Source: CAJCIY01 sp964245825 (GTDB lineage: Bacteria > Actinomycetota > Actinomycetes > Mycobacteriales > CAJCIY01). From it: a stretch of DNA of 28,927 nt. Both the position numbers and the translations under genes were made by a program. The DNA lies in assembly GCA_964245825.1 (NCBI GenBank), contig CAXTNT010000023.1:1-28927 (forward strand). The letters are read 5' to 3'. Shown piece by piece: positions 21,357-28,927 of the stretch (its first letter is position 1; each line of letters opens with the position of its first letter). The notes beneath the pieces were generated by a model. That model saw only the letters and a list, made by a program, of their open reading frames with translations, searched no databases and was not told the origin of the DNA.

Positions 21357-24065
21357 TCAGGAGACGCCGACGTCCTCGGGAATCGCGCTGACCGGACCGC
21401 CCGAGGTGGCGCGGCGGCGGCGGCGCTTGGGTGCGACCGGCGCGTCCGTCCCGCCGAGGTCGGTCGCCTCCGGCGTCTGGAGTCCGGAGCTGTCGGGGCC
21501 GGTCGCCACCGGCGACTGGAGTCCGGAGCTGTCGAGGTCGGCGGACTCCCCTGGCTCGGCACCCTCGTCGGCATGGTGGATCACGGCATCCCCGTCCTCG
21601 GGCGCTGGGCGCACGGACGGCGGGCGCGGCACCGGGGACCGGCCGCGGACGGCCAGGACCGGGGCGGCGGCCTTGACCGGCGGACCGTCGAGGTGGATGA
21701 GCACGCCGCGGCCCTGGCAGGCGAGGCAGGGCTCGGAGTAGGCCTCCAGCAGTCCCGTGCCCACCCGCTTGCGGGTCATCTGGACCAGCCCGAGGGAGGT
21801 GACCTCGGCGACCTGGTGGCGGGTGCGGTCGCGGCCGAGGCACTCGGTCATCCGGCGCAGGACCAGCTCGCGGTTGCTCTCCAGCACCATGTCGATGAAG
21901 TCGATCACGATGATGCCGCCGACGTCGCGCAGCCGGAGCTGACGGACGATCTCCTCCGCGGCCTCGAGGTTGTTCTTGGTGACGGTCTCCTCGAGGTTGC
22001 CGCCCTTGCCGGTGAACTTGCCGGTGTTGACGTCCACCACCGTCATGGCCTCGGTGCGGTCGATGACCAGCGAGCCGCCGCTGGGCAGGTGGACCTTTCG
22101 GTCCAGGGCCCGGACGAGCTGCTCGGTGACCCGGTGCTCGGTGAAGACGTCGATCTCTGAGGTCCAGCGCGAGACCCGGTCGAGCAGGTCGGGCGCCACC
22201 GAGGAGACGTACGCCTCGATCGTCTCCCACTCTGCGTCACCGGAGACCACCAGGGAGGTGAAGTCCTCGTTGAAGACGTCGCGGACGACGCGGACGACGA
22301 GGTCGGGCTCGGCGTGCAGCAGGGCGGGTGCGTGCTTCTCCGCCTTCTTGGCGGCTGCCTGGATGTCCTCCCACTGCTGCTGGAGCCGTTCGACGTCGCG
22401 GGCCAGCTCCTCCTCGGACGCGCCTTCGGCGGCCGTACGGATGATCACACCGGCGTCGTCGGGCACGATCCGCTTCAGGATCGACTTGAGCCGCGCCCGC
22501 TCGGTGTCGGGCAGCTTGCGACTGATCCCGGTCATCGAGCCCTCGGGCACGTAGACGAGGTAGCGGCCGGGCAGCGTCACCTGGCTGGTGAGCCGGGCGC
22601 CCTTCTGCCCGATCGGGTCCTTGGTCACCTGACTCAGGACGTTCTGGCCCGACTTCAGCGCCTCCTGGATCGAGTGCGCCCGGCCGCCGTCGAGGCCGGC
22701 GGTCTCGTAGTTGACCTCGCCGGCGTACAGCACGGCGTTCCGGCCCTTGCCGATGTCGACGAACGCGGCCTCCATCGAGGGGAGCACGTTCTGCACCTTG
22801 CCCAGATACACGTTCCCCGCGTACGAGGAGGCGCTGGCCCGGGTCACGTAGTGCTCGACGAGCACACCGTCCTCGAGCACGGCGATCTGGGTGCGCTCAC
22901 CCTGGTTGCGCACGACCATCGTGCGCGCCACGGCCTCACGGCGGGCGAGGTACTCGGATTCGGTGACGATGGGCGCCCGGCGGGCGCCGGTCCGCCCGTC
23001 CCGGCGGCGCTGGCGCTTGGCCTCCAGCCGGGTCGACCCCGACACGCCGCGTACGCCGTCGGCGTCGGCGGCCTTCTTGGCGCGGGGCTCGCGCACCTTG
23101 ACCACCGTGTTCGGCGGGTCGTCGCTCGGCTGCTCGCCGCCTTCGCCGCCAGCGGTGCGCCGACGTCGGCGTCGGCGGCGCGTACCCGCCGGACCGTCCG
23201 CCGCGTCGTCGTCGTCAGACGCCTCGGACTTCTCGTCGGCAGGGCTGGGCTCGTCGCCGGCTGACGCGACGGGACCGTCCTGCTCACTGCCGTCGCCGTC
23301 GGCGCTGCCGTCGCCGCGGCCACGACCGCGGCCTCGGCGGCCCCGGCGCCGGCGGCGGGGACCGCCGTCACCCGTGCCCTCGTCGTCACCGGCGTCCTCC
23401 CCCGGCTCCGCCTCGTCGTCGTCGGCGCCCTCGGCCGCGTCGACGGCAGCCAGCTCGGCAACGACCTCCTCCTCGGCGGCAGCCTGCTCAGCGGCGGCCT
23501 TCTCGGCGGCGGCCACCACCGCGGGGTCGACCGCCTGGAAGGTGGGCATCGCGGCGGGGCGGCGGGCGCGGCGCCGCCGGGGTGCGGTCGGCTCCTCCGC
23601 ATCCGGCTCCGCATCGGACTCCGTACCCGACGCATCGGCGTCCGCGACCACGTTGGCTCTGTCGGCCGGGGCGGCCGCCGACGTCGGGGAGACGGATTCG
23701 TCGGGTGCGGCGAAGGTGGCGACGACCGGACGCCGGGCGCGCCAACGCGCCGCCTTGACCGGCGCGGTCCCGAGCTCGACGGGCGCGTCAGGGGTGGTCT
23801 CGCCAGCCTCCGCCGGTGCCGTCTCGGGCTGCGCGCCGCGCAGGGTGTCGGGCAGGCTGTCTGGCCGAGGGTCGGGCTGGCTGTCGTGGGTGGTGCTGTC
23901 GTCGTGCTGCGTGTCGTGCTGGGTGTCGTCGGACACAGGTGGTCTCTCCGGCCCCCGGGCGCGGATCTCGCGGCCTCGTGGGGGCGCACTGTCTCGGGCG
24001 GTGGGCACGAGGCGTTTGAGCAGGCTGCCCAGACGTCCTCGACCTTCCCGCGGGGAAGTCGTCAC
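21357..24065 (-). CDS. rne: Rne/Rng family ribonuclease (RNase E/G)
   Basis: A 902-aa endoribonuclease for RNA decay and rRNA processing. The first about 360 residues are a disordered, alternately acidic and Arg-rich region (RRRRRGRRGRGRGRG at about 237-251, RRRRRRRR near 296-303). The catalytic part follows: S1 domain about 415-490 (NVYLGKVQNVLPSMEAAFVD), metal-binding D678 (VDVNTG) and D722 (IDFIDM), and the Zn-link CLAC (C780, C783). The short C-terminal tail contains two SSGLQ(S/T)P repeats. Having the long disordered part N-terminal is usual in actinobacteria. The GTG at 24065 overlaps the preceding stop as GTGA; a GTG at 23936 with GGAGAG 7 nt upstream is a good alternative start. Confidence 0.95.
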   Translation of the reverse strand: MTTSPREGRGRLGSLLKRLVPTARDSAPPRGREIRARGPERPPVSDDTQHDTQHDDSTTHDSQPDPRPDSLPDTLRGAQPETAPAEAGETTPDAPVELGTAPVKAARWRARRPVVATFAAPDESVSPTSAAAPADRANVVADADASGTESDAEPDAEEPTAPRRRRARRPAAMPTFQAVDPAVVAAAEKAAAEQAAAEEEVVAELAAVDAAEGADDDEAEPGEDAGDDEGTGDGGPRRRRRGRRGRGRGRGDGSADGDGSEQDGPVASAGDEPSPADEKSEASDDDDAADGPAGTRRRRRRRRTAGGEGGEQPSDDPPNTVVKVREPRAKKAADADGVRGVSGSTRLEAKRQRRRDGRTGARRAPIVTESEYLARREAVARTMVVRNQGERTQIAVLEDGVLVEHYVTRASASSYAGNVYLGKVQNVLPSMEAAFVDIGKGRNAVLYAGEVNYETAGLDGGRAHSIQEALKSGQNVLSQVTKDPIGQKGARLTSQVTLPGRYLVYVPEGSMTGISRKLPDTERARLKSILKRIVPDDAGVIIRTAAEGASEEELARDVERLQQQWEDIQAAAKKAEKHAPALLHAEPDLVVRVVRDVFNEDFTSLVVSGDAEWETIEAYVSSVAPDLLDRVSRWTSEIDVFTEHRVTEQLVRALDRKVHLPSGGSLVIDRTEAMTVVDVNTGKFTGKGGNLEETVTKNNLEAAEEIVRQLRLRDVGGIIVIDFIDMVLESNRELVLRRMTECLGRDRTRHQVAEVTSLGLVQMTRKRVGTGLLEAYSEPCLACQGRGVLIHLDGPPVKAAAPVLAVRGRSPVPRPPSVRPAPEDGDAVIHHADEGAEPGESADLDSSGLQSPVATGPDSSGLQTPEATDLGGTDAPVAPKRRRRRATSGGPVSAIPEDVGVS

Positions 24066-24856
24066 GCCGTTCCGGCCCCCGTTCCGGCCCCCACCGCAGC
24101 CCGGTCGGGGGCGAGAGGGTCGGACAGGCGATCGGCTGCGCCGTTCTCGCCCCGCTGCAACAGACCCTGCGCGAGCCGCGTCGCCACCATGGGCGCGTCG
24201 AGCTCGAGCGCGGCCACCGCGCGGAGCGCAGTGAGAACGTCATCAGGTCGTACGACCGGCGTCGTGTGCCGTACGACGATCTCGAGTATCGCACAGGGGC
24301 CATCCGCCGGTGGCGAGGCAGTGGCGGCGGGTCGCATCGAGAGCACCGCGGCGCGGGCGTCGAGGCTCCGTTCGCCGTCCTTGGTACGCCGGGTGACGGG
24401 CAGGGTGTCGGCAGCCAGGAAGGCGGCGACCGCCGCCGAGGCGTCCGCGACGCCCGGCAGTGCGAGCCGCCACCGGCTGGCCTCCAGCCGGTCGGCCAGC
24501 GACCCCGGCCCCGCCTCGACGGCGTCGAGGACGTCGATGTCCGGGGGCAGCGCCTCGTCGAGCCGGGCCCGGACGAGGTCGGGGTCCAGTCGCTGCGAGA
24601 GGGCGATCTCGACGTACTCGGCCTCGCTCGCGGCACCGGTCGGCGCGGCGCCCAACCAGCTGATCCGCGGGTGCGGGGAGAAGCCCGCCGAGAACGCGAC
24701 CGGCAGCTCGGCCCGCCGGACCGCCCGCTCGACGACACGGGCGATGTCGCGGTGCGAGGCGAACCGCAGGCGGCCGCGCTTGGCGTACCTCAGCCGGATC
24801 CGCTGCACCACGGGCGGCGGCGGCGGACCCGACGGCTGCGGCGAGCGCCGCGCCAT
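24062..24856 (-). CDS. TIGR03936-family (DUF2344) radical SAM-associated protein
   Basis: A 264-aa protein of the DUF2344 family, found beside or fused to the TIGR03960 radical SAM protein in many bacteria. Conserved blocks are RIRLRYAKRGRLRFASHRD, RRAELPVAFSAGFSPHPRIS and EYVEIALSQRLDPDLVRARL. The ATG has AGGAG 9 nt upstream. It starts 34 nt after the radical SAM gene and overlaps rne, so the three form one operon. The pair is suspected to act in RNA or ribosome modification, but the reaction is not established. Confidence 0.93.
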   Translation of the reverse strand: MARRSPQPSGPPPPPVVQRIRLRYAKRGRLRFASHRDIARVVERAVRRAELPVAFSAGFSPHPRISWLGAAPTGAASEAEYVEIALSQRLDPDLVRARLDEALPPDIDVLDAVEAGPGSLADRLEASRWRLALPGVADASAAVAAFLAADTLPVTRRTKDGERSLDARAAVLSMRPAATASPPADGPCAILEIVVRHTTPVVRPDDVLTALRAVAALELDAPMVATRLAQGLLQRGENGAADRLSDPLAPDRAAVGAGTGAGTA

Positions 24857-24890
24857 CAGCCCGCGCTCCTGGTCTGCCTGGGTACGGGGA

Positions 24891-26807
24891 TCACACCGGT
24901 GACAGCGGCAGCAGCGTGCGACCGGTCGGGCCGACCTCGATCTCGAGGTCGAGCGACGGGCAGACCCCGCAGTCGTAGCACGGGGTCCACCGGCAGTCGT
25001 CCACCTCGCCCTCGGCCAGCGCGTCCTGCCAGTCGGCCCAGAGCCACTCCTTGTCCAGCCCGGCGTCGAGGTGGTCCCACGGCAGCACCTCGGTCTCGCC
25101 CCGCTCGCGGGTCGTGAACCACGCGGTGGAGACCGGCGTACCCGCGAAAACCGTTGCGGCACAGGCGATCCAGCGATCGTAGGAGAAGTGCTCGGTCCAC
25201 CCGTCGAACCGGCCGCCGTCGCGCCACACCGCCTCGATCACCGCGCCGACGCGACGGTCGCCGCGCGCGAGCAGACCCTCGACCTGCCCCGGCTTGCCGT
25301 CGTGGTAGCGGAAACCGATCGCCTTGTCGCGGCCGAGCGCGCCGCGCAGCAGCGCGAGGCGAGCGTCGACGACCTCCGGGGCTGCCTGAGCGGCCCACTG
25401 GAAGGGGGTGTGCGGCTTGGGCACGAATCCCCCGATGCTGACGGTCACCCGGACCGGCCGGCCGGCGGCCTCCCGGCCCCGCCGCACCACCTCCTGCGCC
25501 ATCGACGCGATGCCCAGCACGTCCTCGTCGGTCTCGGTCGGCAGGCCGCACATGAAGTACAGCTTCACCTGCTGCCACCCCGCGGCGTACGCGGTGGTGG
25601 TCGTGCGGACCAGGTCCTCCTCGGTGACCGTCTTGTTGATCACCCGGCGCAGTCGCTCCGACCCGCCCTCGGGGGCGAAGGTCAGCCCGCTGCGCCGACC
25701 ACCGCGGGACAGCTCGGCCGCGAGCGTGACGTTGAAGGCGTCGACCCGGGTAGACGGCAGCGAGAGCGAGGTCTTGCTGCCCTCGTAGCGGTCGGCGAGC
25801 TGGCCGGCGATCTGGTCGATCTCCGAGTGGTCCGCGCTGGAGAGGCTGAGCAGGCCGACCTCGGAGAAGCCGGTCGCCTTCAGTCCGGCGTCGACCATCG
25901 CCCCGACGGTCTCGATCGAGCGCTCCCGCACCGGCCGGGTGATCATGCCCGCCTGGCAGAACCGGCAGCCGCGGGTGCAGCCGCGGAAGATCTCCACGCT
26001 CATCCGCTCGTGCACGGTCTCGGCGAGCGGGACGAGCGGCGCCTTCGGGTACGGCCACGCGTCGAGGTCGCTGACCGTGTGCTTGCTCACCCGCCACGGC
26101 ACGTCGGGGCGGGTCGGCACGACGCGGCGGATGCGGCCGTCCGGCAGGTACTCGACGTCGTACAGCGACGGGACGTACACCCCGCCGGCCCTGGCCAGCC
26201 GCAGCAGCAGCTCCCGGCGTCCGCCGGGGCGGCCCTCAGCCTTGTGCGCCCGGACGAGGGCGGTCACCGTCCGGACCGCCTCCTCGCCGTCGCCGAGCAC
26301 CGCCGCGTCGATGAAGTCGGCGACCGGCTCGGGGTTGAAGGCCGCGTGCCCGCCGGCCAGCACGATCGGGTGCTCGTCGGTGCGGTCGGTGCTGTGCAAC
26401 GGGATGCCGGCCAGGTCGAGCGCGCTGAGCAGGTTGGTGTAGCCCAGCTCGGTGGCGAAGCTGACGCCGAGCAGGTCGAACGCCCCGACCGGCCGGTGGC
26501 CGTCGACCGTGAACTGCGGGACCCCGTGCTCGCGCATCAGCGCCTCGAGGTCCGGCCACACGCTGTAGGTACGCTCGGCCAGCGTGGCCGGGTCCTCGTT
26601 GAGCACCTCGTACAGGATCTGCAGGCCCTGATTGGGCAGTCCCACTTCGTACGCGTCGGGATACAGCAGCGCCCAGCGGACCGTCGTCTCGCCGCCGCAG
26701 TCCCACGGCTTGGTCTGCGCGTTCAGCTCGCCGCCCACGTACTGGATCGGCTTGGCGACCCGCGGGAGCAACGGCTCGAGCGCCGCGAAGACGCTCTCGA
26801 CCGGCAT
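24891..26807 (-). CDS. TIGR03960-family B12-binding-like radical SAM protein
   Basis: A 638-aa protein. A B12-binding-like domain lies at about 40-185 (YPDAYEVGLPNQGLQILYEV). The radical SAM core begins at about 268 with the 4Fe-4S cysteines C277, C281 and C284 in GCTRGCRFC. SLSLPSTRVDAF and LTFAPEGGSERLR follow. The C-terminus carries four more cysteines (C605, C610, C613, C616 in CRWTPCYDCGVC), possibly an extra cluster. The ATG at 26807 gives the usual family start; the frame stays open far upstream through the repeat array, which I treat as non-coding. It is the first gene of the operon with DUF2344 and rne. Confidence 0.93.
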   Translation of the reverse strand: MPVESVFAALEPLLPRVAKPIQYVGGELNAQTKPWDCGGETTVRWALLYPDAYEVGLPNQGLQILYEVLNEDPATLAERTYSVWPDLEALMREHGVPQFTVDGHRPVGAFDLLGVSFATELGYTNLLSALDLAGIPLHSTDRTDEHPIVLAGGHAAFNPEPVADFIDAAVLGDGEEAVRTVTALVRAHKAEGRPGGRRELLLRLARAGGVYVPSLYDVEYLPDGRIRRVVPTRPDVPWRVSKHTVSDLDAWPYPKAPLVPLAETVHERMSVEIFRGCTRGCRFCQAGMITRPVRERSIETVGAMVDAGLKATGFSEVGLLSLSSADHSEIDQIAGQLADRYEGSKTSLSLPSTRVDAFNVTLAAELSRGGRRSGLTFAPEGGSERLRRVINKTVTEEDLVRTTTTAYAAGWQQVKLYFMCGLPTETDEDVLGIASMAQEVVRRGREAAGRPVRVTVSIGGFVPKPHTPFQWAAQAAPEVVDARLALLRGALGRDKAIGFRYHDGKPGQVEGLLARGDRRVGAVIEAVWRDGGRFDGWTEHFSYDRWIACAATVFAGTPVSTAWFTTRERGETEVLPWDHLDAGLDKEWLWADWQDALAEGEVDDCRWTPCYDCGVCPSLDLEIEVGPTGRTLLPLSPV

Positions 26808-26868
26808 CCCTGCAGCGTACGGGCCCCCGCGGCGCCCACTCCCGGCCGCGTCACGCACGCTGGTGGTT

Positions 26869-27231
26869 TCGACCCCTGTGCACAGCTCGCACGCCGCTTC
26901 ACCGCCGCACCGACCACATTCGACCCCGTGCACAGCCGAGCCTGCCCCTCGCCGCCGTACCACCATTGTTTTCGACCCTGTGCACCGCCCGGCCCGCCAC
27001 CCCGTCGCCGTACCACCATTGTTTTCGACCCTGTGCACCGCCCGGCTCGCCACCCCGTCGCCGTACCACCATTGTTTTCGACCCTGTGCACAGCCTGGCC
27101 TGCCACCCGGCCGCCATACCGACCGAGTTTCGACCCTGTGCACCGCCCGCGCGGCCCACCGCCGCCGTACCACCATTGTTTCGACCCTGTGCCCAGCCCT
27201 GTGGCCGCCAGTGCAGCCGAAGGTTCGGCCG
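26869..27231. repeat. Seven-unit tandem array, 51-53 bp period
   Basis: Units begin TCGACC at 26869, 26920, 26972, 27025, 27078, 27130 and 27181 (spacings 51, 52, 53, 53, 52, 51). Each opens with TCGACCCTGTGCAC or a close variant; units 2, 3, 4 and 6 also share CCGTACCACCATTGTT at their end. Units 3 and 4 differ by one base, showing recent duplication; unit 7 is degraded after the first block. The core CTGTGCACAG is a palindrome in units 1 and 5. The array fills most of the space between the radical SAM and DUF559 genes. No gene is supported within it. Confidence 0.92.
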
Positions 27232-27247
27232 TCGCCGGGAGGGGGTC

Positions 27248-28153
27248 TCAGGCGGCTCGACGCGCCCCGCGCGAAAGGGCTGCGCGCACCTTGGGCGCCA
27301 CAAAACCGAGGTCGCCCCACGTGAAGCGGAGGACGGTGAGGCCGAGGTCGACGAGCAGGTTCTGTCGGCGGAGGTCGTCCCGCAGGGCGAGGGCACCGGT
27401 GTGCGTCGCTGACCCATCTGCTTCGACCACAAGATTGCTCTGCGGCCAGGCGAAGTCGACGCGCGCCACGAGCCGGCCCGTCCCGTCGCGTACCTCGTGC
27501 TGGAGCAGGGGTGGGGGGAGCCCGGCAGCGGCAAGCTCCGTGCGCACAAGCGACTCGAAGGCCGACTCCGCACGTCCGTCGGCGAAGGACAGCGCTGCAC
27601 TCCCCCGCTGCCCGGCCGTCGCCTCCGTCAATTGCTCCCGAGTGACGAGCCCCAACCGGAGGGCGGCATCGGCCAGCACCACGATCTGTGCGAACGGAGC
27701 CGTCCTGGCGATGTCTACGAGGGTGCAGCTCACCGTGGTGCAGGGCATCCCGTCCCGCGTAGTCAGGTCGGCGGCCTGGAGTCGGTCCCATCGATAGCGG
27801 AGGTCGACCGGTTGCCTGCGGGTCACCGCACCGGGCAGCACCAGCTCAGGCAACCACGGAGCACTGCTGTCGCCGAACCCCCACAGCTTCACCGCCGATC
27901 GGCCCACGACCACGCCGAGCGGTGCCGTGCCGCCGCCGGCGAACAGACGTGCGGCGCGCAACACCGTCGCGGCGCTCGGCCCCCCCGAGGGGCGGGTCCA
28001 GTAGACGCCGCGCATGAGGCGCTGCCACCGACCCCGCTCGGCAAGCCGCTGCGGCCAGGGCCTGGGCAGGCCGCACGACAAAGCCTGGACAACGCTGATC
28101 ACGTCTCCGTACGTGCGCGCCCTTCGCTCGGCCTCGGTGACACGCTGGTCCAT
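27248..28153 (-). CDS. AbiEi-type DNA-binding domain fused to DUF559 (Vsr-like) nuclease domain
   Basis: A 301-aa protein. Residues about 15-55 resemble the AbiEi antitoxin winged-helix start, ending in GRWQRLMRGVYW. The middle part (60-190) is the AbiEi-like body. The C-terminal DUF559 domain (about 195-290) has the restriction-endonuclease-like pattern E197/E200, D233 in RVDFAWP and E244-x-D246 in VVEADG, then LRRQNLLVDLGLTVLRFTW. Single genes of this type are common in actinobacteria; their role is unknown, with defence or DNA repair often suggested. The ATG at 28153 was chosen because the frame upstream runs through repeats. No ribosome-binding site is seen. Repeat clusters in opposite orientations flank it. 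Confidence 0.85.
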   Translation of the reverse strand: MDQRVTEAERRARTYGDVISVVQALSCGLPRPWPQRLAERGRWQRLMRGVYWTRPSGGPSAATVLRAARLFAGGGTAPLGVVVGRSAVKLWGFGDSSAPWLPELVLPGAVTRRQPVDLRYRWDRLQAADLTTRDGMPCTTVSCTLVDIARTAPFAQIVVLADAALRLGLVTREQLTEATAGQRGSAALSFADGRAESAFESLVRTELAAAGLPPPLLQHEVRDGTGRLVARVDFAWPQSNLVVEADGSATHTGALALRDDLRRQNLLVDLGLTVLRFTWGDLGFVAPKVRAALSRGARRAA

Positions 28154-28360
28154 GACACGACGATGGCGACTGCAAGCCGCCTCCGGGGGCTGCGGACTGT
28201 ATCTGTGGACGGCACCCCTTGAAGCGCCGCATCGCAACGTGAAGCGCCGCGCCCCACCCAGAGGTGCGGGGATGCCGGCCACCAGGTCACGCCCACACGG
28301 GCGCCTCACCCATGGACGGGCCACTCGTCGTGGTGCACGCGGTCCGGTCCGCGCCGATCT
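28154..28360. other. Non-coding upstream region of the DUF559 gene
   Basis: No gene is supported here. It contains a direct repeat TGAAGCGCCGC at 28220-28230 and 28240-28250 and an isolated GTGCAC at 28333, a possible degraded member of the repeat family. No convincing promoter hexamers were found. Confidence 0.4.
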
Positions 28361-28741
28361 CGGCACAAGGTCGAGCTCATCGATGTCGCCCGACGTCAAG
28401 GCCGCGAATGCGTGCACAGGGTCGAAAATCAGGCGCACGCAGCCACCCGACACGGAGGTGGCCGAGCACGGCGAGCTGGTGTCACGGAGATGGCCGACTG
28501 CCGTGCACAAGGTCGAGCGGATCAACATTACGCAACGCAGATGGCCCCGAAAGGCGTGCACAGGGTCGAGAAACCCCCGCGCGAGCACGCCAGCCCGGAG
28601 GGAGGCGACCTGCGTGTCGACAGCCCAGCCGGCACGGGGGTAGCAGCGCGGGGAGGTGCTTGCGGACGCCCCTGGTGCACAAGGTCGAGCGGATTGACGT
28701 TGCGCAACGCAAATGGCCCGGAAGGCGTGCACAAGGTCGAG
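28361..28741. repeat. Three spaced motif pairs, opposite orientation to the array
   Basis: GTGCACA(A/G)GGTCGA(G/A) begins at 28361 (degraded), 28412, 28503, 28556, 28675 and 28727. Within pairs the spacing is 51, 53 and 52 bp, equal to the period of the left array, while the motif is reverse-complemented relative to it. The pairs at 28503 and 28675 also share their spacers (CGCAACGCA, ATGGCCC, AAGGC), so they are roughly 85-bp duplicates. No gene is supported in this stretch. Confidence 0.88.
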
Positions 28742-28764
28742 AAACCGCCGCGCGAGCACGGGTG

Positions 28765-28797
28765 CGGAGGTGGTACGGAGGTGGTACGGAGGTGGAG
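28765..28797. repeat. Three tandem copies of an 11-bp unit
   Basis: CGGAGGTGGTA occurs at 28765, 28776 and 28787, the last ending AG instead of TA. A simple tandem repeat in non-coding sequence. Confidence 0.85.
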
Positions 28798-28853
28798 CGG
28801 GACGGGGATGAGGATGCGGCGCCGCGCCCCGGCGGCGCCCGCTCCCGACCCGC

Positions 28854-28927
28854 GACGAACGACGAACGACGAACGACGAACAACGAACGACGAACGACGA
28901 ACGACGAACGACGAGCGACGAGCGACG
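28854..28927. repeat. Heptanucleotide microsatellite running off the window
   Basis: GACGAAC or near variants (AACGAAC, GACGAGC) repeat ten times from 28854 and continue as a partial copy at the window end. The unit length is not a multiple of three, so copy-number changes would shift any reading frame crossing it. Confidence 0.93.

Noticed and set aside
26869..27231. CRISPR array
   Set aside because: Units of 51-53 bp are similar across most of their length in several copies, with no short constant repeat separated by unrelated spacers of fixed size, and no cas genes are present.
26808..27791. N-terminal extension of the radical SAM gene through the array
   Set aside because: The frame is open only because of high GC; the array period is not a multiple of three, and the conserved protein begins at 26807.
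26869..28741. DnaA boxes or a replication origin
   Set aside because: TTGTGCAC resembles a DnaA box (TTGTCCACA) but differs at the fifth base and in the flank, and no dnaA, dnaN or replication gene is near.
28154..28759. N-terminal extension of the DUF559 protein
   Set aside because: The 200 extra residues are encoded by the motif repeats in shifting frames and show no protein-like pattern; the family begins near MDQRV.

Overview
The window is chromosomal DNA of a very GC-rich actinobacterium. The evidence is strong G/C third positions, frequent GTG starts, ATGA/GTGA gene overlaps, and two gene strings typical of Actinomycetota: radical SAM (TIGR03960-like) - DUF2344 (TIGR03936-like) - RNase E/G - rplU - rpmA - obg - proB, and proA ... 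nadD - LCP/LytR_C - rsfS - histidine phosphatase. Genus cannot be told from the sequence. Almost all genes are on the minus strand. The plus-strand exceptions are the ferritin-like gene, the pentapeptide-repeat gene and the short conserved gene at 13463.

Layout: 1-55 palindromic direct repeats resembling an insertion-sequence end; 58-130 tRNA-Ala(GGC); 199-2034 a K+ channel with RCK domains at both ends; 2071-4937 histidine phosphatase, rsfS, a degenerate LCP protein and nadD (NAD synthesis, ribosome silencing, envelope); 4986-6637 an ECF sigma factor coupled to a DUF4349 membrane protein, a likely sigma/anti-sigma pair; 6743-7849 a divergent ferritin-like di-iron protein whose promoter carries a CRP-like palindrome; 7906-8872 a pentapeptide-repeat protein and a small conserved protein; 9010-11353 a VWA (CoxE-like) protein and MoxR ATPase pair; 11429-13344 a small membrane protein and proA. 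From 13463 to 17736 comes an accessory block separating proA from proB: a frameshifted conserved gene, the broken remnant of a VapC toxin, and an operon of ABC-2 exporter ATPase, permease, DesK-type kinase and NarL-type regulator. From 17952 to 26807 lies the conserved proB-obg-rpmA-rplU and rne/radical SAM block.

The most unusual part is 26869-28741. Seven tandem units of 51-53 bp, each starting TCGACCCTGTGCAC, fill the space upstream of the radical SAM/rne operon. After them comes one gene fusing an AbiEi-type DNA-binding domain to a DUF559 (Vsr-like) nuclease domain. Beyond it are three further pairs of the same motif in the opposite orientation, again 51-53 bp apart. A fourth pair with 52-bp spacing and related spacer sequence lies about 18 kb away at 8929-8995. 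All spacings are close to five helical turns. I read this as an interspersed, helically phased repeat family flanking a candidate DNA-binding nuclease. I do not recognise it as a described system. The window ends in an 11-bp tandem repeat and a heptanucleotide microsatellite.
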